A DNA stretch of 64,000 nt, taken from the NCBI RefSeq assembly GCF_030813415.1, contig NZ_JAUSUF010000010.1:1-64000 (forward strand). The letters are read 5' to 3'. The notes beneath the pieces are model-generated. The model was not told where the DNA came from. It saw only the letters and a list, made by a program, of their open reading frames with translations, and did not search any database. The position numbers were made by a program, and so were the translations under genes. Origin of the DNA: Eubacterium multiforme. GTDB lineage: Bacteria; Bacillota; Clostridia; Clostridiales; Clostridiaceae. Shown here in pieces: positions 1 through 8,734 of the stretch (positions are counted from its first letter, which is position 1; the number at the start of each line of letters is the position of its first letter).

Positions 1-86
1 TATAATTTTACAATGGAGGTTTTTTATTTTCTACTCACCGCTGAAAGCTTTTTAGAACCACCCGCATAGCAGGTGGTATTCTAAAT
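1..86. mobile_element. Possible end of an IS200/IS605-type element
   Basis: The first bases hold no gene. Positions 58-78 form a compact hairpin: ACCACC pairs with GGTGGT around CGCATAGCA, followed by ATTCTAAATAC. A short subterminal hairpin of this sort without inverted terminal repeats is characteristic of IS200/IS605-family ends. The rest of the element, if there is one, lies left of the window, so no transposase can be seen. The stretch could equally be a plain hairpin downstream of an unseen gene. Confidence 0.3.
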
Positions 87-89
87 ACA

Positions 90-131
90 AAAAAACAGCA
101 GTAATATTTTAAAATATTACTGCTGTTTTTT
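90..131 (-). terminator. Terminator after nupC, probably bidirectional
   Basis: A perfect palindrome of about 21 + 21 bases, with CAGCAGTAATATTTT pairing to its complement, is flanked by A-runs on the left and T-runs on the right. It sits 24 bases beyond the nupC stop and could also end transcription entering from the left. Confidence 0.85.
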
Positions 132-154
132 TGATATTATGTATTATTCTAATT

Positions 155-1336
155 TTATATAATTAATCCAACAATTGTTGCTGTTAATATACTTACTAAT
201 GTTGCACCATATAATAATTTTAATCCAAAACGTGCAACTACATTTCCTTGTTCTGCATGAAGACCCTTCACTGCTCCTGATATAATTCCAATTGATGAGA
301 AGTTTGCAAAAGAAATTAAGAATACAGAAACAATACCAATTGATCTTGCTGATAAATGTATGCTTCCACCTACTAATAAATTCATTGCAACAAACTCATT
401 AGATACTAACTTAGTTGCCATTACACTTGCAGCTTGTATTGATTCATTTAAAGGTACACCCATTAAAAATGCAAATGGAGAGAATACATATCCAAGTATT
501 TCTTGGAAGCTTATACCAAAGACTGCTTTAAATATCATATTAATCATAGCAATTATTGCTACAAAACCAACTAACATGGCAGCTACTATAACAGCTACTT
601 TAAATCCATCTAAAATATATTCACCAAGAACTTCAAAAAATGTTTGCTTCTTTTCTTCATTAACTACTAAAATATCTTCCTCTTCTGCTACCTCATAAGG
701 ATTTATAATTGATGCTATAATAAATCCACCAAATAAATTTAAAACAAGTGCAGTTACAACATATCTAGGCTCTAAAAGAACCATATAAGAACCAACTATA
801 GACATAGATACTGTTGACATAGCTGATGCACAAAGAGTATATAATCTATGTTTAGGTAATAATCCAAGCTGTTTTTTTACTGAAATAAATACTTCAGATT
901 GACCAAGTATTGCTGATGCTACTGCATTATAAGATTCTAATTTACCCATTCCATTGATTTTACTTAAAACTACTCCTATAGCTTTTACTACAACAGGAAG
1001 TATTTTTAAATACTGTAAAATACCAATTAACGCTGAAATAAATATTATTGGTAAAAGAACACTAATAAAAAATGAAAATTGATTATTATTAACTAATCCA
1101 CCAAATACAAAATTTACTCCTTCTCCAGCACATTTAAGCAATGATTCAAAACCATTTGCTATACCACCTATTAAATAATTTCCTAATTGTGTATTTAGTA
1201 AAACAAAACCAAATATAAATTGTAAAATAAGCATTATAATAACAGGTTTATATTTTACATTTTTCTTATCACTACTTCCAACCCATGCAAGTGCTAAAAC
1301 AACAATTAGTCCTATGATTCCAATAATATACTTCAT
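155..1336 (-). CDS. nupC: NupC-family concentrative nucleoside transporter
   Basis: This is a membrane protein of 393 residues that imports nucleosides with a cation, in the concentrative nucleoside transporter (CNT) family. It is hydrophobic throughout. A central block around residues 135-175 has the CNT core pattern GQSEVFISVK, and the C-terminal core carries LSARSIGIVSVFLISFANFS. Length matches the bacterial family (about 390-400). The ATG start has a GAAGGAG ribosome site. It is a single-gene unit: a strong promoter with DeoR-type operators lies near 1525-1577 and a terminator at 90-131. The regulator gene immediately upstream suggests induction by deoxyribonucleosides. The exact substrate range cannot be read from sequence. 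Confidence 0.93.
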   Translation of the reverse strand: MKYIIGIIGLIVVLALAWVGSSDKKNVKYKPVIIMLILQFIFGFVLLNTQLGNYLIGGIANGFESLLKCAGEGVNFVFGGLVNNNQFSFFISVLLPIIFISALIGILQYLKILPVVVKAIGVVLSKINGMGKLESYNAVASAILGQSEVFISVKKQLGLLPKHRLYTLCASAMSTVSMSIVGSYMVLLEPRYVVTALVLNLFGGFIIASIINPYEVAEEEDILVVNEEKKQTFFEVLGEYILDGFKVAVIVAAMLVGFVAIIAMINMIFKAVFGISFQEILGYVFSPFAFLMGVPLNESIQAASVMATKLVSNEFVAMNLLVGGSIHLSARSIGIVSVFLISFANFSSIGIISGAVKGLHAEQGNVVARFGLKLLYGATLVSILTATIVGLII

Positions 1337-1524
1337 TTCTTATGCTCCTTCTTAAATACAATATTTTTAATATTATTATGTTCTATATAAGATGCAATAA
1401 ATACATTTTATTTTTAGTAAATTATTTTCTTTATGTTATTTGACTTAAAATTATAATTACACTTTAAATTTTAAAAATATTCTAAGCCATTTCGATATTT
1501 TTCGTCATAAGTACAAACATACTT

Positions 1525-1577
1525 ATTATAAGTTTCTATTGAACATTTGTAAAGAACTGTTTGAAATTTTGTTCATA
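1525..1577 (-). promoter_or_regulatory. nupC promoter with DeoR-type operator
   Basis: Read on the minus strand, a -35 TTTACA (1553-1548) and a -10 TATAAT (1530-1525) are 17 bases apart. A palindrome, plus-strand TTTGAAATTTTGTTCATA at 1560-1577, lies just upstream of the -35. An extra half-site, ATTGAACA, at 1538-1545 lies between the -35 and -10. This palindrome-plus-half-site layout matches what is known for Bacillus DeoR. The leader to nupC is about 180 bases with no structure I recognise. Confidence 0.7.
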
Positions 1578-1592
1578 TGTGTTTTAAATAAA

Positions 1593-1641
1593 AGGCACTC
1601 TTTTATAACTGTTTATCATAAACAATTACAAAAGAGTGCCT
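1593..1641 (-). terminator. Terminator of the deoR-like gene
   Basis: AGGCACTCTTTT (1593-1604) pairs with AAAAGAGTGCCT (1630-1641), with a second GTTTA/TAAAC stem inside. On the minus strand a T-rich tract follows. It separates the regulator from the nupC promoter. Confidence 0.85.
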
Positions 1642-1713
1642 ATATGTAGATTTCCAAAAAATTTTTTATGTTATCAAAAAACTATTATAATTAAAATAAA
1701 TTTTCTTTATATT

Positions 1714-2658
1714 TTATTCTAAAAGCCTTTTTGCCGTGTACTGATCAGTAATTAAAATATTTGCAATTTTTCCTTTTAGTGCTCCTTTTATTGCCCTTAC
1801 TTTATGTTCTCCACCAGCAACTAAAATAGATTTTTCTTTTTCTTTAAGAGCCTCTAATGATATAGCAATAGTACGATTATCAACTTCTTTATCACAAATT
1901 TCACCATTCTCATTAAAAAAACGTGAACAAATATTACCTGCACTATTTTCCTTTAAAATCACTTTCTCCCCTTCACTTAAATAACCTAAATTAAAAAATA
2001 ATGATTCATCATTAACACTACCAACTGTAAAAATAGCTATATTAGATTTCATTCCTATTTTTAATATACTTCTAATATGACTGTCTTTTTCTACTACTTC
2101 TTTTATGTTAGAATTATCAAAAATCACTGGTAATGGTAAATATTTAGGAATTCCATTAAAGGCTTTAGCAAAAATAGAAGCAATTTCAGGATCATATTTA
2201 TTTACCTCTAAATCAGTAATTGACCCTTGCAACTGAACTACTTTTATATCTTTTAAATTCTTAGATGTAAGTTTTTCTGAAATTTTATATATTGTTTTTC
2301 CTCCACTTACTCCAATAATATCTCCATCTTTTATATTTTCTTCTAAGTATTTTGCCCCTTCTTTAGTAATATATTCTATTATAGATTCATAATCTTCCTT
2401 TGGTGAAAGAGCAATACAAACCTCTTTTAATCCATACTTTTCTTTTAGTCCATTAGCTATCTTTTCTAAATCAGTAAATGGATCAATTACATTAATTTTA
2501 ATAAAACCCTTTTCCTTTGCATATTTAAGAAGTCTTGATATAGTTGGTCTTGATATTCCAAGACGAGATGCAATTTCCTGCTGACTATAATCTAATTGAT
2601 AATAAAGTCTTGCAACTTCAACACTTAATTCTTGTTTTTCATTATCTAAAATTCTCAT
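1714..2658 (-). CDS. deoR: SorC/DeoR-type sugar-binding transcriptional regulator
   Basis: A regulator of 314 residues. Residues about 8-60 form a helix-turn-helix (YSQQEIASRLGISRPTISRL), and the rest is the sugar-phosphate-binding effector domain of the SorC family, with the GVSGGKTIYKI effector-loop pattern near residue 115. In Bacillus the homologous DeoR represses deoxynucleoside uptake and catabolism and is released by deoxyribose phosphate. The neighbouring nupC promoter carries a palindrome of the Bacillus DeoR type, which supports that role here. No deoC or pdp gene is in the window, so the rest of the regulon would be elsewhere. The gene ends at its own terminator. The symbol rests on family plus context. 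Confidence 0.8.
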   Translation of the reverse strand: MRILDNEKQELSVEVARLYYQLDYSQQEIASRLGISRPTISRLLKYAKEKGFIKINVIDPFTDLEKIANGLKEKYGLKEVCIALSPKEDYESIIEYITKEGAKYLEENIKDGDIIGVSGGKTIYKISEKLTSKNLKDIKVVQLQGSITDLEVNKYDPEIASIFAKAFNGIPKYLPLPVIFDNSNIKEVVEKDSHIRSILKIGMKSNIAIFTVGSVNDESLFFNLGYLSEGEKVILKENSAGNICSRFFNENGEICDKEVDNRTIAISLEALKEKEKSILVAGGEHKVRAIKGALKGKIANILITDQYTAKRLLE

Positions 2659-2835
2659 TTTCTCTTACTATTCCCCCATATATACAATACATAAATTTAT
2701 AATACAACTAAATAATCGTTTTCATTTTTTAGATTTATTTATAAGTTTATGTATTAATTTTTCATAAACCTCACATTAATTTTAATTATTAATTTTTATT
2801 CAATTATACTAAAAACAAATATTCATTTCAATATT

Positions 2836-3627
2836 CTACATAATCCCCGAAATATTATTAGGTTTAAAATTTGGATTTGTATACCTGCCTTTTTTAATTG
2901 TTTTATTTCCATATTGTATAGCATTTTTAGGACAATAATTAATACATGCTAAACACTGACAACATTCTCCACTCCATTTTGGTCTTCCATCTACTATTTT
3001 TATAGTATTTAAATTACAAACTTCTGAACATATTCCACAAGATATACATTCATCTGTTGAATAAAACTTAGATATATTTATAGCATTTTTTTGAAATAAA
3101 GGATTTACTACTTTTGTTAAAAGAGAAGGCATAAATCCTTTTTTTAATTTAAACACACCATTTTCCTTTTTCTTTATTACTGAATTTATTTCTTCTAAAC
3201 TAATTTTAGCTTTTTCTAACTTTTCTGATTGTACTTCTTTTGAATCCACATCCCCTAAGATTATGTAATTATTAGGCATAACTATAGAAAATCCACTATT
3301 TAATTTCATTCCCTTATTATTAAGTTCATCTTCAATTATTTTCATAGTATTCCCTACATTATTCCCACAAGTTGCTACTGAAAATATATAGTTATTTTTA
3401 TAATTATTAAATTTAGCTTTTCTTATAAACTCTCTAACTATTTTAGGTGGTGCCCAAGCATAAACTGGATATACAAAACCTATTATTTCATCATCTTTCA
3501 AATTAAAATTTAGCTCATTTCCTTCTTTAATAAACTCAGAAATAGAAACTATTTTATCATTATTTTCTTTAACAATTCTTCTAGCTATATCTCCTGAATT
3601 CCCTGTACCTGTAAAATAAAAAATCAT
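2836..3627 (-). CDS. EFR1-type flavodoxin-ferredoxin fusion protein
   Basis: A soluble redox protein of 263 residues. Residues 1-160 form a flavodoxin-like FMN domain starting with FYFTGTGNSGDIARRI, the phosphate loop. Residues about 185-245 hold two 4Fe-4S clusters (CISCGICSEVCNLNTI and CCQCLACINYCPKNAI). This is the EFR1 family arrangement, common in clostridia as an electron carrier of unassigned partner. It starts 21 bases after the stop of the cysteine-desulfidase-type gene and is probably co-transcribed with it. The pairing hints at a link with thiol or sulfur metabolism, which is inference. Confidence 0.85.
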   Translation of the reverse strand: MIFYFTGTGNSGDIARRIVKENNDKIVSISEFIKEGNELNFNLKDDEIIGFVYPVYAWAPPKIVREFIRKAKFNNYKNNYIFSVATCGNNVGNTMKIIEDELNNKGMKLNSGFSIVMPNNYIILGDVDSKEVQSEKLEKAKISLEEINSVIKKKENGVFKLKKGFMPSLLTKVVNPLFQKNAINISKFYSTDECISCGICSEVCNLNTIKIVDGRPKWSGECCQCLACINYCPKNAIQYGNKTIKKGRYTNPNFKPNNISGIM

Positions 3628-3648
3628 TTTTTCTTCCTCCCATCATAA

Positions 3649-4935
3649 TTATTTTAACTTTGATTCAAATAATTCTACAATTACTTTTTCTGTGTCAATC
3701 ATACCTGGTGATGCTATAAGCCCCATATTTTTCATTGTAATCTCAGGTGTATTGCCATTTATACCATGTTCATTATAAATATATGTATCATTCATAGCAA
3801 ATTCAACAGACCTAAAGGCTGCATCCACAGCTACTATACCTTTCATTGTACACCCTTGATTTCCTCCATCACAAATCATTCCTATTATACTAGATGCCAT
3901 ATTATTAATAGTTTTATTCATATCTTCTAATGTACCATCTTTCAAATAAACTAAAGCACAAGCCATTCCTGTGCCAGCAGCTATAGCACAACCACAAAAT
4001 GCTGATAAACGTCCTGAATATTCTTTTATATACATTGTTATTAAATAACTTAAAGCAGTTGCTCTTAAAAGCTTCTCTTCAGATAAATTATTTATTTTAT
4101 ACACAGCATATAATGGCATTGTTGCAATAATACCATGAGCTCCTGATCCTGTAATACTCATTGCAGCCTTATCTAATCCAATTACTCTAGCCTCAATTGA
4201 AGCGTTACAAAGTAACTGAGCAGTTTTAACTTCATCTTTAGAAATAATTTTGCCCTTATTCATTTTTAATAAATATTTTGCAAATTTAGTTCTAGAACTT
4301 GATAAACCTTCATTAAACAGCTCCATATTCATGCAATATGCTTCACGAATAAATTCTATTTCTCTTATATCAACAGTTGTAATATATTTATATAAATCTT
4401 TTAATTTATACTTATGAATTATATGACTTTCTTCTTTTTCTAAATTTTCATTATCTTTTATATTACTTTCTTTTTGAAAGTTAACTTTACCATTTACAAC
4501 AATACTTGTAATGTTCGTATGATTATGACGAATAGTTACAATAGCTGTATCACTAATTGTTTTAACAGTAGCTTCAATAAATATATCTGATGTTATACCA
4601 CTTAATTCTACAGTAACTTTGCCATCATCAATAAGTTTTTTTGCCTTTACATTATCCTCAAAAGTTACATCTAAAAGAGCCTCAAGTCCTTTATTACTAT
4701 TCCCTGCAACAACCCCAAGAGCAGCTGAAAATAAATTTCCAACTTCTTTAGAATTAGGAATACCACAAGTAAAAGCATTCTTATACATTCCAGAATTCAT
4801 TGATACATTAACACTTTCTATTTCTCCTTTAGTATATGAACGTGCCTTAGCTACTGCAAAAGCAATTGCTCCTGGTTCAGTAACTCCTAAAGCAGGCTTC
4901 ATATCTTCTTTTATAAGTAATGTAAGTTTATTCAA
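3649..4935 (-). CDS. L-cysteine desulfidase family protein (UPF0597/CyuA-like)
   Basis: A cytoplasmic enzyme of 428 residues, the usual size for the UPF0597/CyuA (YhaM) family related to the L-serine dehydratase alpha fold. Family cysteines are visible: FCGCAIAAGTG near residue 310 and MICDGGNQGCTMKG near residue 355, which would hold an Fe-S cluster. Characterised members split L-cysteine into sulfide, ammonia and pyruvate. The start is a TTG preceded by AGGAGGTAAG. The downstream partner is a flavodoxin-ferredoxin. No cysteine transporter or CyuR-type regulator is adjacent, so the physiological role remains inferred. Confidence 0.82.
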   Translation of the reverse strand: MNKLTLLIKEDMKPALGVTEPGAIAFAVAKARSYTKGEIESVNVSMNSGMYKNAFTCGIPNSKEVGNLFSAALGVVAGNSNKGLEALLDVTFEDNVKAKKLIDDGKVTVELSGITSDIFIEATVKTISDTAIVTIRHNHTNITSIVVNGKVNFQKESNIKDNENLEKEESHIIHKYKLKDLYKYITTVDIREIEFIREAYCMNMELFNEGLSSSRTKFAKYLLKMNKGKIISKDEVKTAQLLCNASIEARVIGLDKAAMSITGSGAHGIIATMPLYAVYKINNLSEEKLLRATALSYLITMYIKEYSGRLSAFCGCAIAAGTGMACALVYLKDGTLEDMNKTINNMASSIIGMICDGGNQGCTMKGIVAVDAAFRSVEFAMNDTYIYNEHGINGNTPEITMKNMGLIASPGMIDTEKVIVELFESKLK

Positions 4936-5181
4936 TGTTACTTACCTCCTAATAAATATTTAAATAAACAGACTGTTTGAAAGGTATTTCAAAGAATCTG
5001 TGTAAATATATCATAATTATTAATAACTGACTTTTAGTTGGATGTTGATTTTAGATAGACCTTTAGACTTACTTAATTTAAAAAGTTTTTATTTAATATA
5101 CTTTTCACTTTCTATTTTACCATTTATCCCCTAATAAGTAATCTTATATACAATTTATCTCCAAAGGAACTATTAATAAAA

Positions 5182-5203
5182 GAGCCTATATTTCTATAGA
5201 CTC
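5182..5203 (-). terminator. Terminator of the sugar ABC operon
   Basis: On the minus strand GAGTCTATA pairs with TATAGGCTC (one G-U pair) around GAAA, followed by TTTTATT. It lies 23 bases beyond the last permease stop. Confidence 0.7.
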
Positions 5204-5225
5204 AAATCTTCACTATACTTTTTCA

Positions 5226-6056
5226 TTAACTTTTTACAGCACCATCCGCTATACCTTCAATTATATATTTTTGACATACTGAATAAAAAATTACTATTGG
5301 TATTATTGCTATTACTAATAAAGCCATCATTGCTCCCATATCTATAGATCCATATCCACCTCTTAAATATTGTACAGCTATTGGTATAGTTGCATAATCT
5401 GTACCAACTATTAAATAAGGTAATAAGTAATCATTCCATACCCACATAACATTTAAAATTGCGATAGTTGTAGTAATTGGTTTTAGCATTGGCATAACAA
5501 TTAAAAAGAAATTTTGTATTGGGTTACATCCATCTATCATTGCGGCTTCTTCTATTTCTAGTGGTATTGATTTAATAAAGCCAACATACATAAAGGTTGA
5601 TAATCCTGCGCCAAAGCCTAAATACAATATTATTAATCCAACAGGATTATCTAAACTTAAAGTATTAGCAACCTTTGTCATAGTAAACATAACCATTTGG
5701 AATGGGACAACCATTGAAAAAACTATTAGATAGTACAGAAATTTTGTAAATCTAGTTTTAACTCTAGTTATATACCAGGCAGTCATTGATGTGAAAAATA
5801 CTATTACTATTGTTGCTCCTATAGTAATAAACAATGACCATTTAAGAGCTGACAAGAAACCAGTTTTCTCTATTCCACTAATAAAATTTGTAATTCCAGA
5901 AAAAGTTTGTTCATTAGGTAATTGAAATGGTTCATTGCTTATATATAATTTTCCTTTAAAGGAATTCATTATAACTATTAATGTTGGTGATAGAAATAAT
6001 ATTGATAAGGCTGTTAATATTACATATAAAATTGTTTTTTCTACCTTTGTCCTCAT
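5226..6056 (-). CDS. Carbohydrate ABC transporter permease, MalG type
   Basis: A membrane protein of 276 residues with about six transmembrane helices. The cytoplasmic EAA loop (EIEEAAMIDGCNPIQNFFLIVMP, residues about 185-207, with the EAA-G spacing) contacts the ATPase. It belongs to the MalG/AraQ branch of sugar importers. Its start overlaps the stop of the partner permease by one base, a translationally coupled arrangement. No ATP-binding subunit is encoded nearby, so a shared MsmK-type ATPase elsewhere is likely. The substrate cannot be named. Confidence 0.9.
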   Translation of the reverse strand: MRTKVEKTILYVILTALSILFLSPTLIVIMNSFKGKLYISNEPFQLPNEQTFSGITNFISGIEKTGFLSALKWSLFITIGATIVIVFFTSMTAWYITRVKTRFTKFLYYLIVFSMVVPFQMVMFTMTKVANTLSLDNPVGLIILYLGFGAGLSTFMYVGFIKSIPLEIEEAAMIDGCNPIQNFFLIVMPMLKPITTTIAILNVMWVWNDYLLPYLIVGTDYATIPIAVQYLRGGYGSIDMGAMMALLVIAIIPIVIFYSVCQKYIIEGIADGAVKS

Positions 6057-6898
6057 TAATTTTCAACCTCCTTCTTCCTTGTAATCTTAAGTTGAAATAA
6101 CATTATTACTGCAACTATTACAAAGAATATTACTGCTTTAGCCTGTCCAATACCTTCAGAGCCTACTCTTCCATAGAAAGTCTTATAAATATCTAAAGCT
6201 ACCATTGCAGTTTGACCTCCAGGAGCTCCATCAGTTAAGGCTAAATTTTGGTCGAATAATTTAAATGCATTTGAAACTGTTAGGAATAAACATATAGTTA
6301 CAGCTGGCATAACTAATGGTATTGTTATATTTTTTAAAATACTCATTTTTGATGCTCCATCTATTTGCGCTGCTTCTATAAGTTCACTTGGTATGTTTTG
6401 TATTCCAGCTATATATATAATCATCATATATCCTATTTGCTGCCAATTTAAAAGTATTACTAAACCCCAAAATCCATATTCAGGTTTATATGTTAAAGTT
6501 ACTCCAAATTGATTTAAGATCCCATTAAGAATAAGTTGCCATATATATCCTAACACTATACCACCTATTAAATTGGGCATAAAAAATACTGTTCTAAAAA
6601 TATTAGTTCCCTTTAATTTTCTTGTTAACATATAAGCAAATGTAAAAGCAATTACATTAATTGTTACTACTGAAACAATTGTAAATTTTGTAGTAAAGAA
6701 AAGTGAATTCACAAAACCATCATTTGAAAAAGCCTTTATATAATTTTCAAAACCAACAAATTGTGCATTTGCTACAGTTGTAAATTTAGTAAATGATAAA
6801 TAAATACCCATTATAAAGGGAATTAAAAATGCTATAGAAAATGCTATTAATGTTGGCAAAACAAAGAACCAAAAATATTTTTTTATATTCTTTTGCAT
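6056..6898 (-). CDS. Carbohydrate ABC transporter permease, MalF/UgpA type
   Basis: A permease of 280 residues with an N-terminal anchor helix and five further predicted helices. Its EAA loop reads ELIEAAQIDGASKMSILKN near residues 170-188. It pairs with the MalG-type permease directly downstream (one-base overlap) and follows the binding-protein gene after a hairpin-containing gap of 66 bases. It forms the second half of the membrane pore for a sugar importer. Confidence 0.9.
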   Translation of the reverse strand: MQKNIKKYFWFFVLPTLIAFSIAFLIPFIMGIYLSFTKFTTVANAQFVGFENYIKAFSNDGFVNSLFFTTKFTIVSVVTINVIAFTFAYMLTRKLKGTNIFRTVFFMPNLIGGIVLGYIWQLILNGILNQFGVTLTYKPEYGFWGLVILLNWQQIGYMMIIYIAGIQNIPSELIEAAQIDGASKMSILKNITIPLVMPAVTICLFLTVSNAFKLFDQNLALTDGAPGGQTAMVALDIYKTFYGRVGSEGIGQAKAVIFFVIVAVIMLFQLKITRKKEVEN

Positions 6899-6923
6899 AA
6901 ACTCACTCCTATATAATTTACTT

Positions 6924-6953
6924 AAAAAAGGCGAACATAAATATCGCCTTTTT
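6924..6953 (-). terminator. Attenuating hairpin between binding-protein and permease genes
   Basis: AAAAAGGCGA pairs with TCGCCTTTTT around a short loop and is followed on the minus strand by a T-rich stretch. Such intercistronic partial terminators commonly let the binding protein be made in excess over the permeases. Confidence 0.75.
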
Positions 6954-6964
6954 AAGTTAATTTA

Positions 6965-8320
6965 TTATTTTTTTTCTGATTCCCAAGTTTCTTTTACTGA
7001 TTTAACAATATCATCCCATTTCATACTTCCTTGAACATATTGAAGTAAATCTGCTGAGAATTTATCTTTAAAGGCTTGACTTGGAAATGCTTGGAATATC
7101 CAAGGTATATTTTGAACATCTTTGTTAGCCATCCATTTTAAAACCTCTTCTGATAATGGATCTGATGGTTTTTCCTCTTTAAATGCCTCAAATGGAGCTA
7201 TAAATCCTAAATCATTAGTAACAAAATTCTTTCCTGTGTCACTTGTAAATAACCAATTTAAGAAATCAACAGAAGCTTTTTGTTGTTCTTCTGATGCTTT
7301 ACTATTTATAGCAAAATAATTTTCTGTACCTACACAAATACCTTGATTTTTTTCATCCTTCATACCTGTGTATATTGGCAAGAATTTAATATCTTTAGAT
7401 TTTACTACATTACCTTTAACTTCTTTAATTTGACCCCATGCCCAGTTACCATTTTGAACCATAGCACATTCTCCTAAAGCAAATTCTGCCATAGAATCAT
7501 CAACAGTTTTTCCTGATAATAATCCTTTTTTTGTTGAAGAATTTGTAGTATATAAATCAAAAATATTTTTAAAATTATTTTCATATTTAAAATTTATTGC
7601 TTTAGCCTCTAGCCCAGTTTCTAAAACTGCCTTGCCTTCAGCTGTAGTATCTTTAAATTCATAGTATAAAGGTATATTTGCTAAATGAGTATCCCATCTC
7701 CATCCATTACCTGCAGACATTGATGTTGATGCAAAAACTCCTTTAATTCCTAATTTATCTTTTTTAGATTGCATATCTTCAGTAACCTTTTTAAGTTTTT
7801 CAAAACTATTAATTTCTTCAATTGACTTTATCTTGCTATCTCCTAATTTAAAATATTTGTTCATTATAGCGTTGTTATAAATTATTCCATATCCTTCAAC
7901 AGCATATGGAATTCCATAAACACCATCTTCATTAGTTATTGCCATAGATTTATCCATTAAATTTTTATAAAGGTCAGTATCTTTTAAATCTGCACAGTAA
8001 TCCTTCCATGATTGATATCCTACTGGTCCATTAATTTGAAAAATTGTTGGTGCTTCCTTTTTTGCCATTTCTGCTTTTAATGTTTGTTCATAAGTACCAC
8101 TTGCTGCAGTTTGAACTTTAACCTTTACCCCAGTTTCTTTTTCATATTCAGCAACAACTTTATCATAAACTTCTGCAATTTCTGGCTTAAAGTTTAAGAA
8201 ATAAATTTCTTTAGCTGATTCTGAATCCTTTGAAGAATTGTTTCCACTTCCACACCCTACAAATGTACCTGCAATAATCGCTGTTGCAAGTGTCAATGAT
8301 AATATTTTTCTTAATTTCAT
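6965..8320 (-). CDS. Sugar ABC transporter substrate-binding lipoprotein
   Basis: An extracellular solute-binding protein of family 1, about 451 residues. The start I prefer is the ATG at 8320, since GGGGGAAGG lies just before it; an ATG five codons earlier precedes that ribosome site. The N-terminus is a lipoprotein signal with the lipobox FVGC (Cys23), giving a lipid-anchored protein on the outer membrane face. It would deliver a carbohydrate to the two permeases downstream. Family 1 members bind oligosaccharides or glycerol phosphate; the ligand cannot be told here. Its promoter carries a cre-like palindrome, suggesting catabolite or LacI-type control. Confidence 0.88.
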   Translation of the reverse strand: MKLRKILSLTLATAIIAGTFVGCGSGNNSSKDSESAKEIYFLNFKPEIAEVYDKVVAEYEKETGVKVKVQTAASGTYEQTLKAEMAKKEAPTIFQINGPVGYQSWKDYCADLKDTDLYKNLMDKSMAITNEDGVYGIPYAVEGYGIIYNNAIMNKYFKLGDSKIKSIEEINSFEKLKKVTEDMQSKKDKLGIKGVFASTSMSAGNGWRWDTHLANIPLYYEFKDTTAEGKAVLETGLEAKAINFKYENNFKNIFDLYTTNSSTKKGLLSGKTVDDSMAEFALGECAMVQNGNWAWGQIKEVKGNVVKSKDIKFLPIYTGMKDEKNQGICVGTENYFAINSKASEEQQKASVDFLNWLFTSDTGKNFVTNDLGFIAPFEAFKEEKPSDPLSEEVLKWMANKDVQNIPWIFQAFPSQAFKDKFSADLLQYVQGSMKWDDIVKSVKETWESEKK

Positions 8321-8354
8321 ACCCTTCCCCCACATATTTTTAAATTTATAATAG

Positions 8355-8377
8355 AAACGTAATTTTTTGTTACGTTT
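8355..8377. repeat. Inverted repeat in the leader of the ABC operon
   Basis: AAACGTAA (8355-8362) and TTACGTTT (8370-8377) form a perfect inverted repeat around seven bases, between the promoter and the binding-protein start. It could be a second operator, its centre lying about 34 bases from the cre-like palindrome, or an RNA hairpin in the leader. Confidence 0.5.
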
Positions 8378-8387
8378 TTATTCTAGT

Positions 8388-8415
8388 ATTTTATGAAAAC
8401 GTTTTTAATTTTCAA
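8388..8415 (-). promoter_or_regulatory. Promoter of the sugar ABC operon with cre-like site
   Basis: On the minus strand, -35 TTGAAA (8415-8410) and -10 TAAAAT (8393-8388) are 16 bases apart. The spacer contains plus-strand TGAAAACGTTTTTA (8394-8407), one or two bases from a symmetric CcpA/LacI-family operator centred on CG. A repressor bound here would block polymerase. Confidence 0.5.
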
Positions 8416-8700
8416 GAAAGTTTATAGCTAATATTTTTTTATATCATTATTCTCATAAAACTTATCATTTATATATTATATTTTTGTTTTTGATTAAATA
8501 TTATTATTTAAAGTGGAATTCTGTAAAATTAGAAATTTATTTTATCTTTCCATTTTTCTAATTTTAATTCTATTATCATACTTAACTTTTCTCATATGTA
8601 TTTATTTTTGCTCTTTTTATTATTATCATGAAATTACTGTTATGAAATAATTTCAACTCCCTTATGAATAAAAAATATCCTTCCTAGTAAAAATTTTACT
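8416..8700. other. AT-rich gap without recognised features
   Basis: No coding frame with a ribosome site and no clear stem-loop is visible. It separates the ABC operon promoter from the endonuclease remnant. Confidence 0.6.
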
Positions 8701-8734
8701 AAAGGATGTACACAATTAATCGAAATTTCTAAAA

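Noticed and set aside
360-698. Open frame of 112 codons on the plus strand inside nupC
   Set aside because: It is a shadow of the real minus-strand gene: no ribosome site, and the opposite frame has a full transporter family match.
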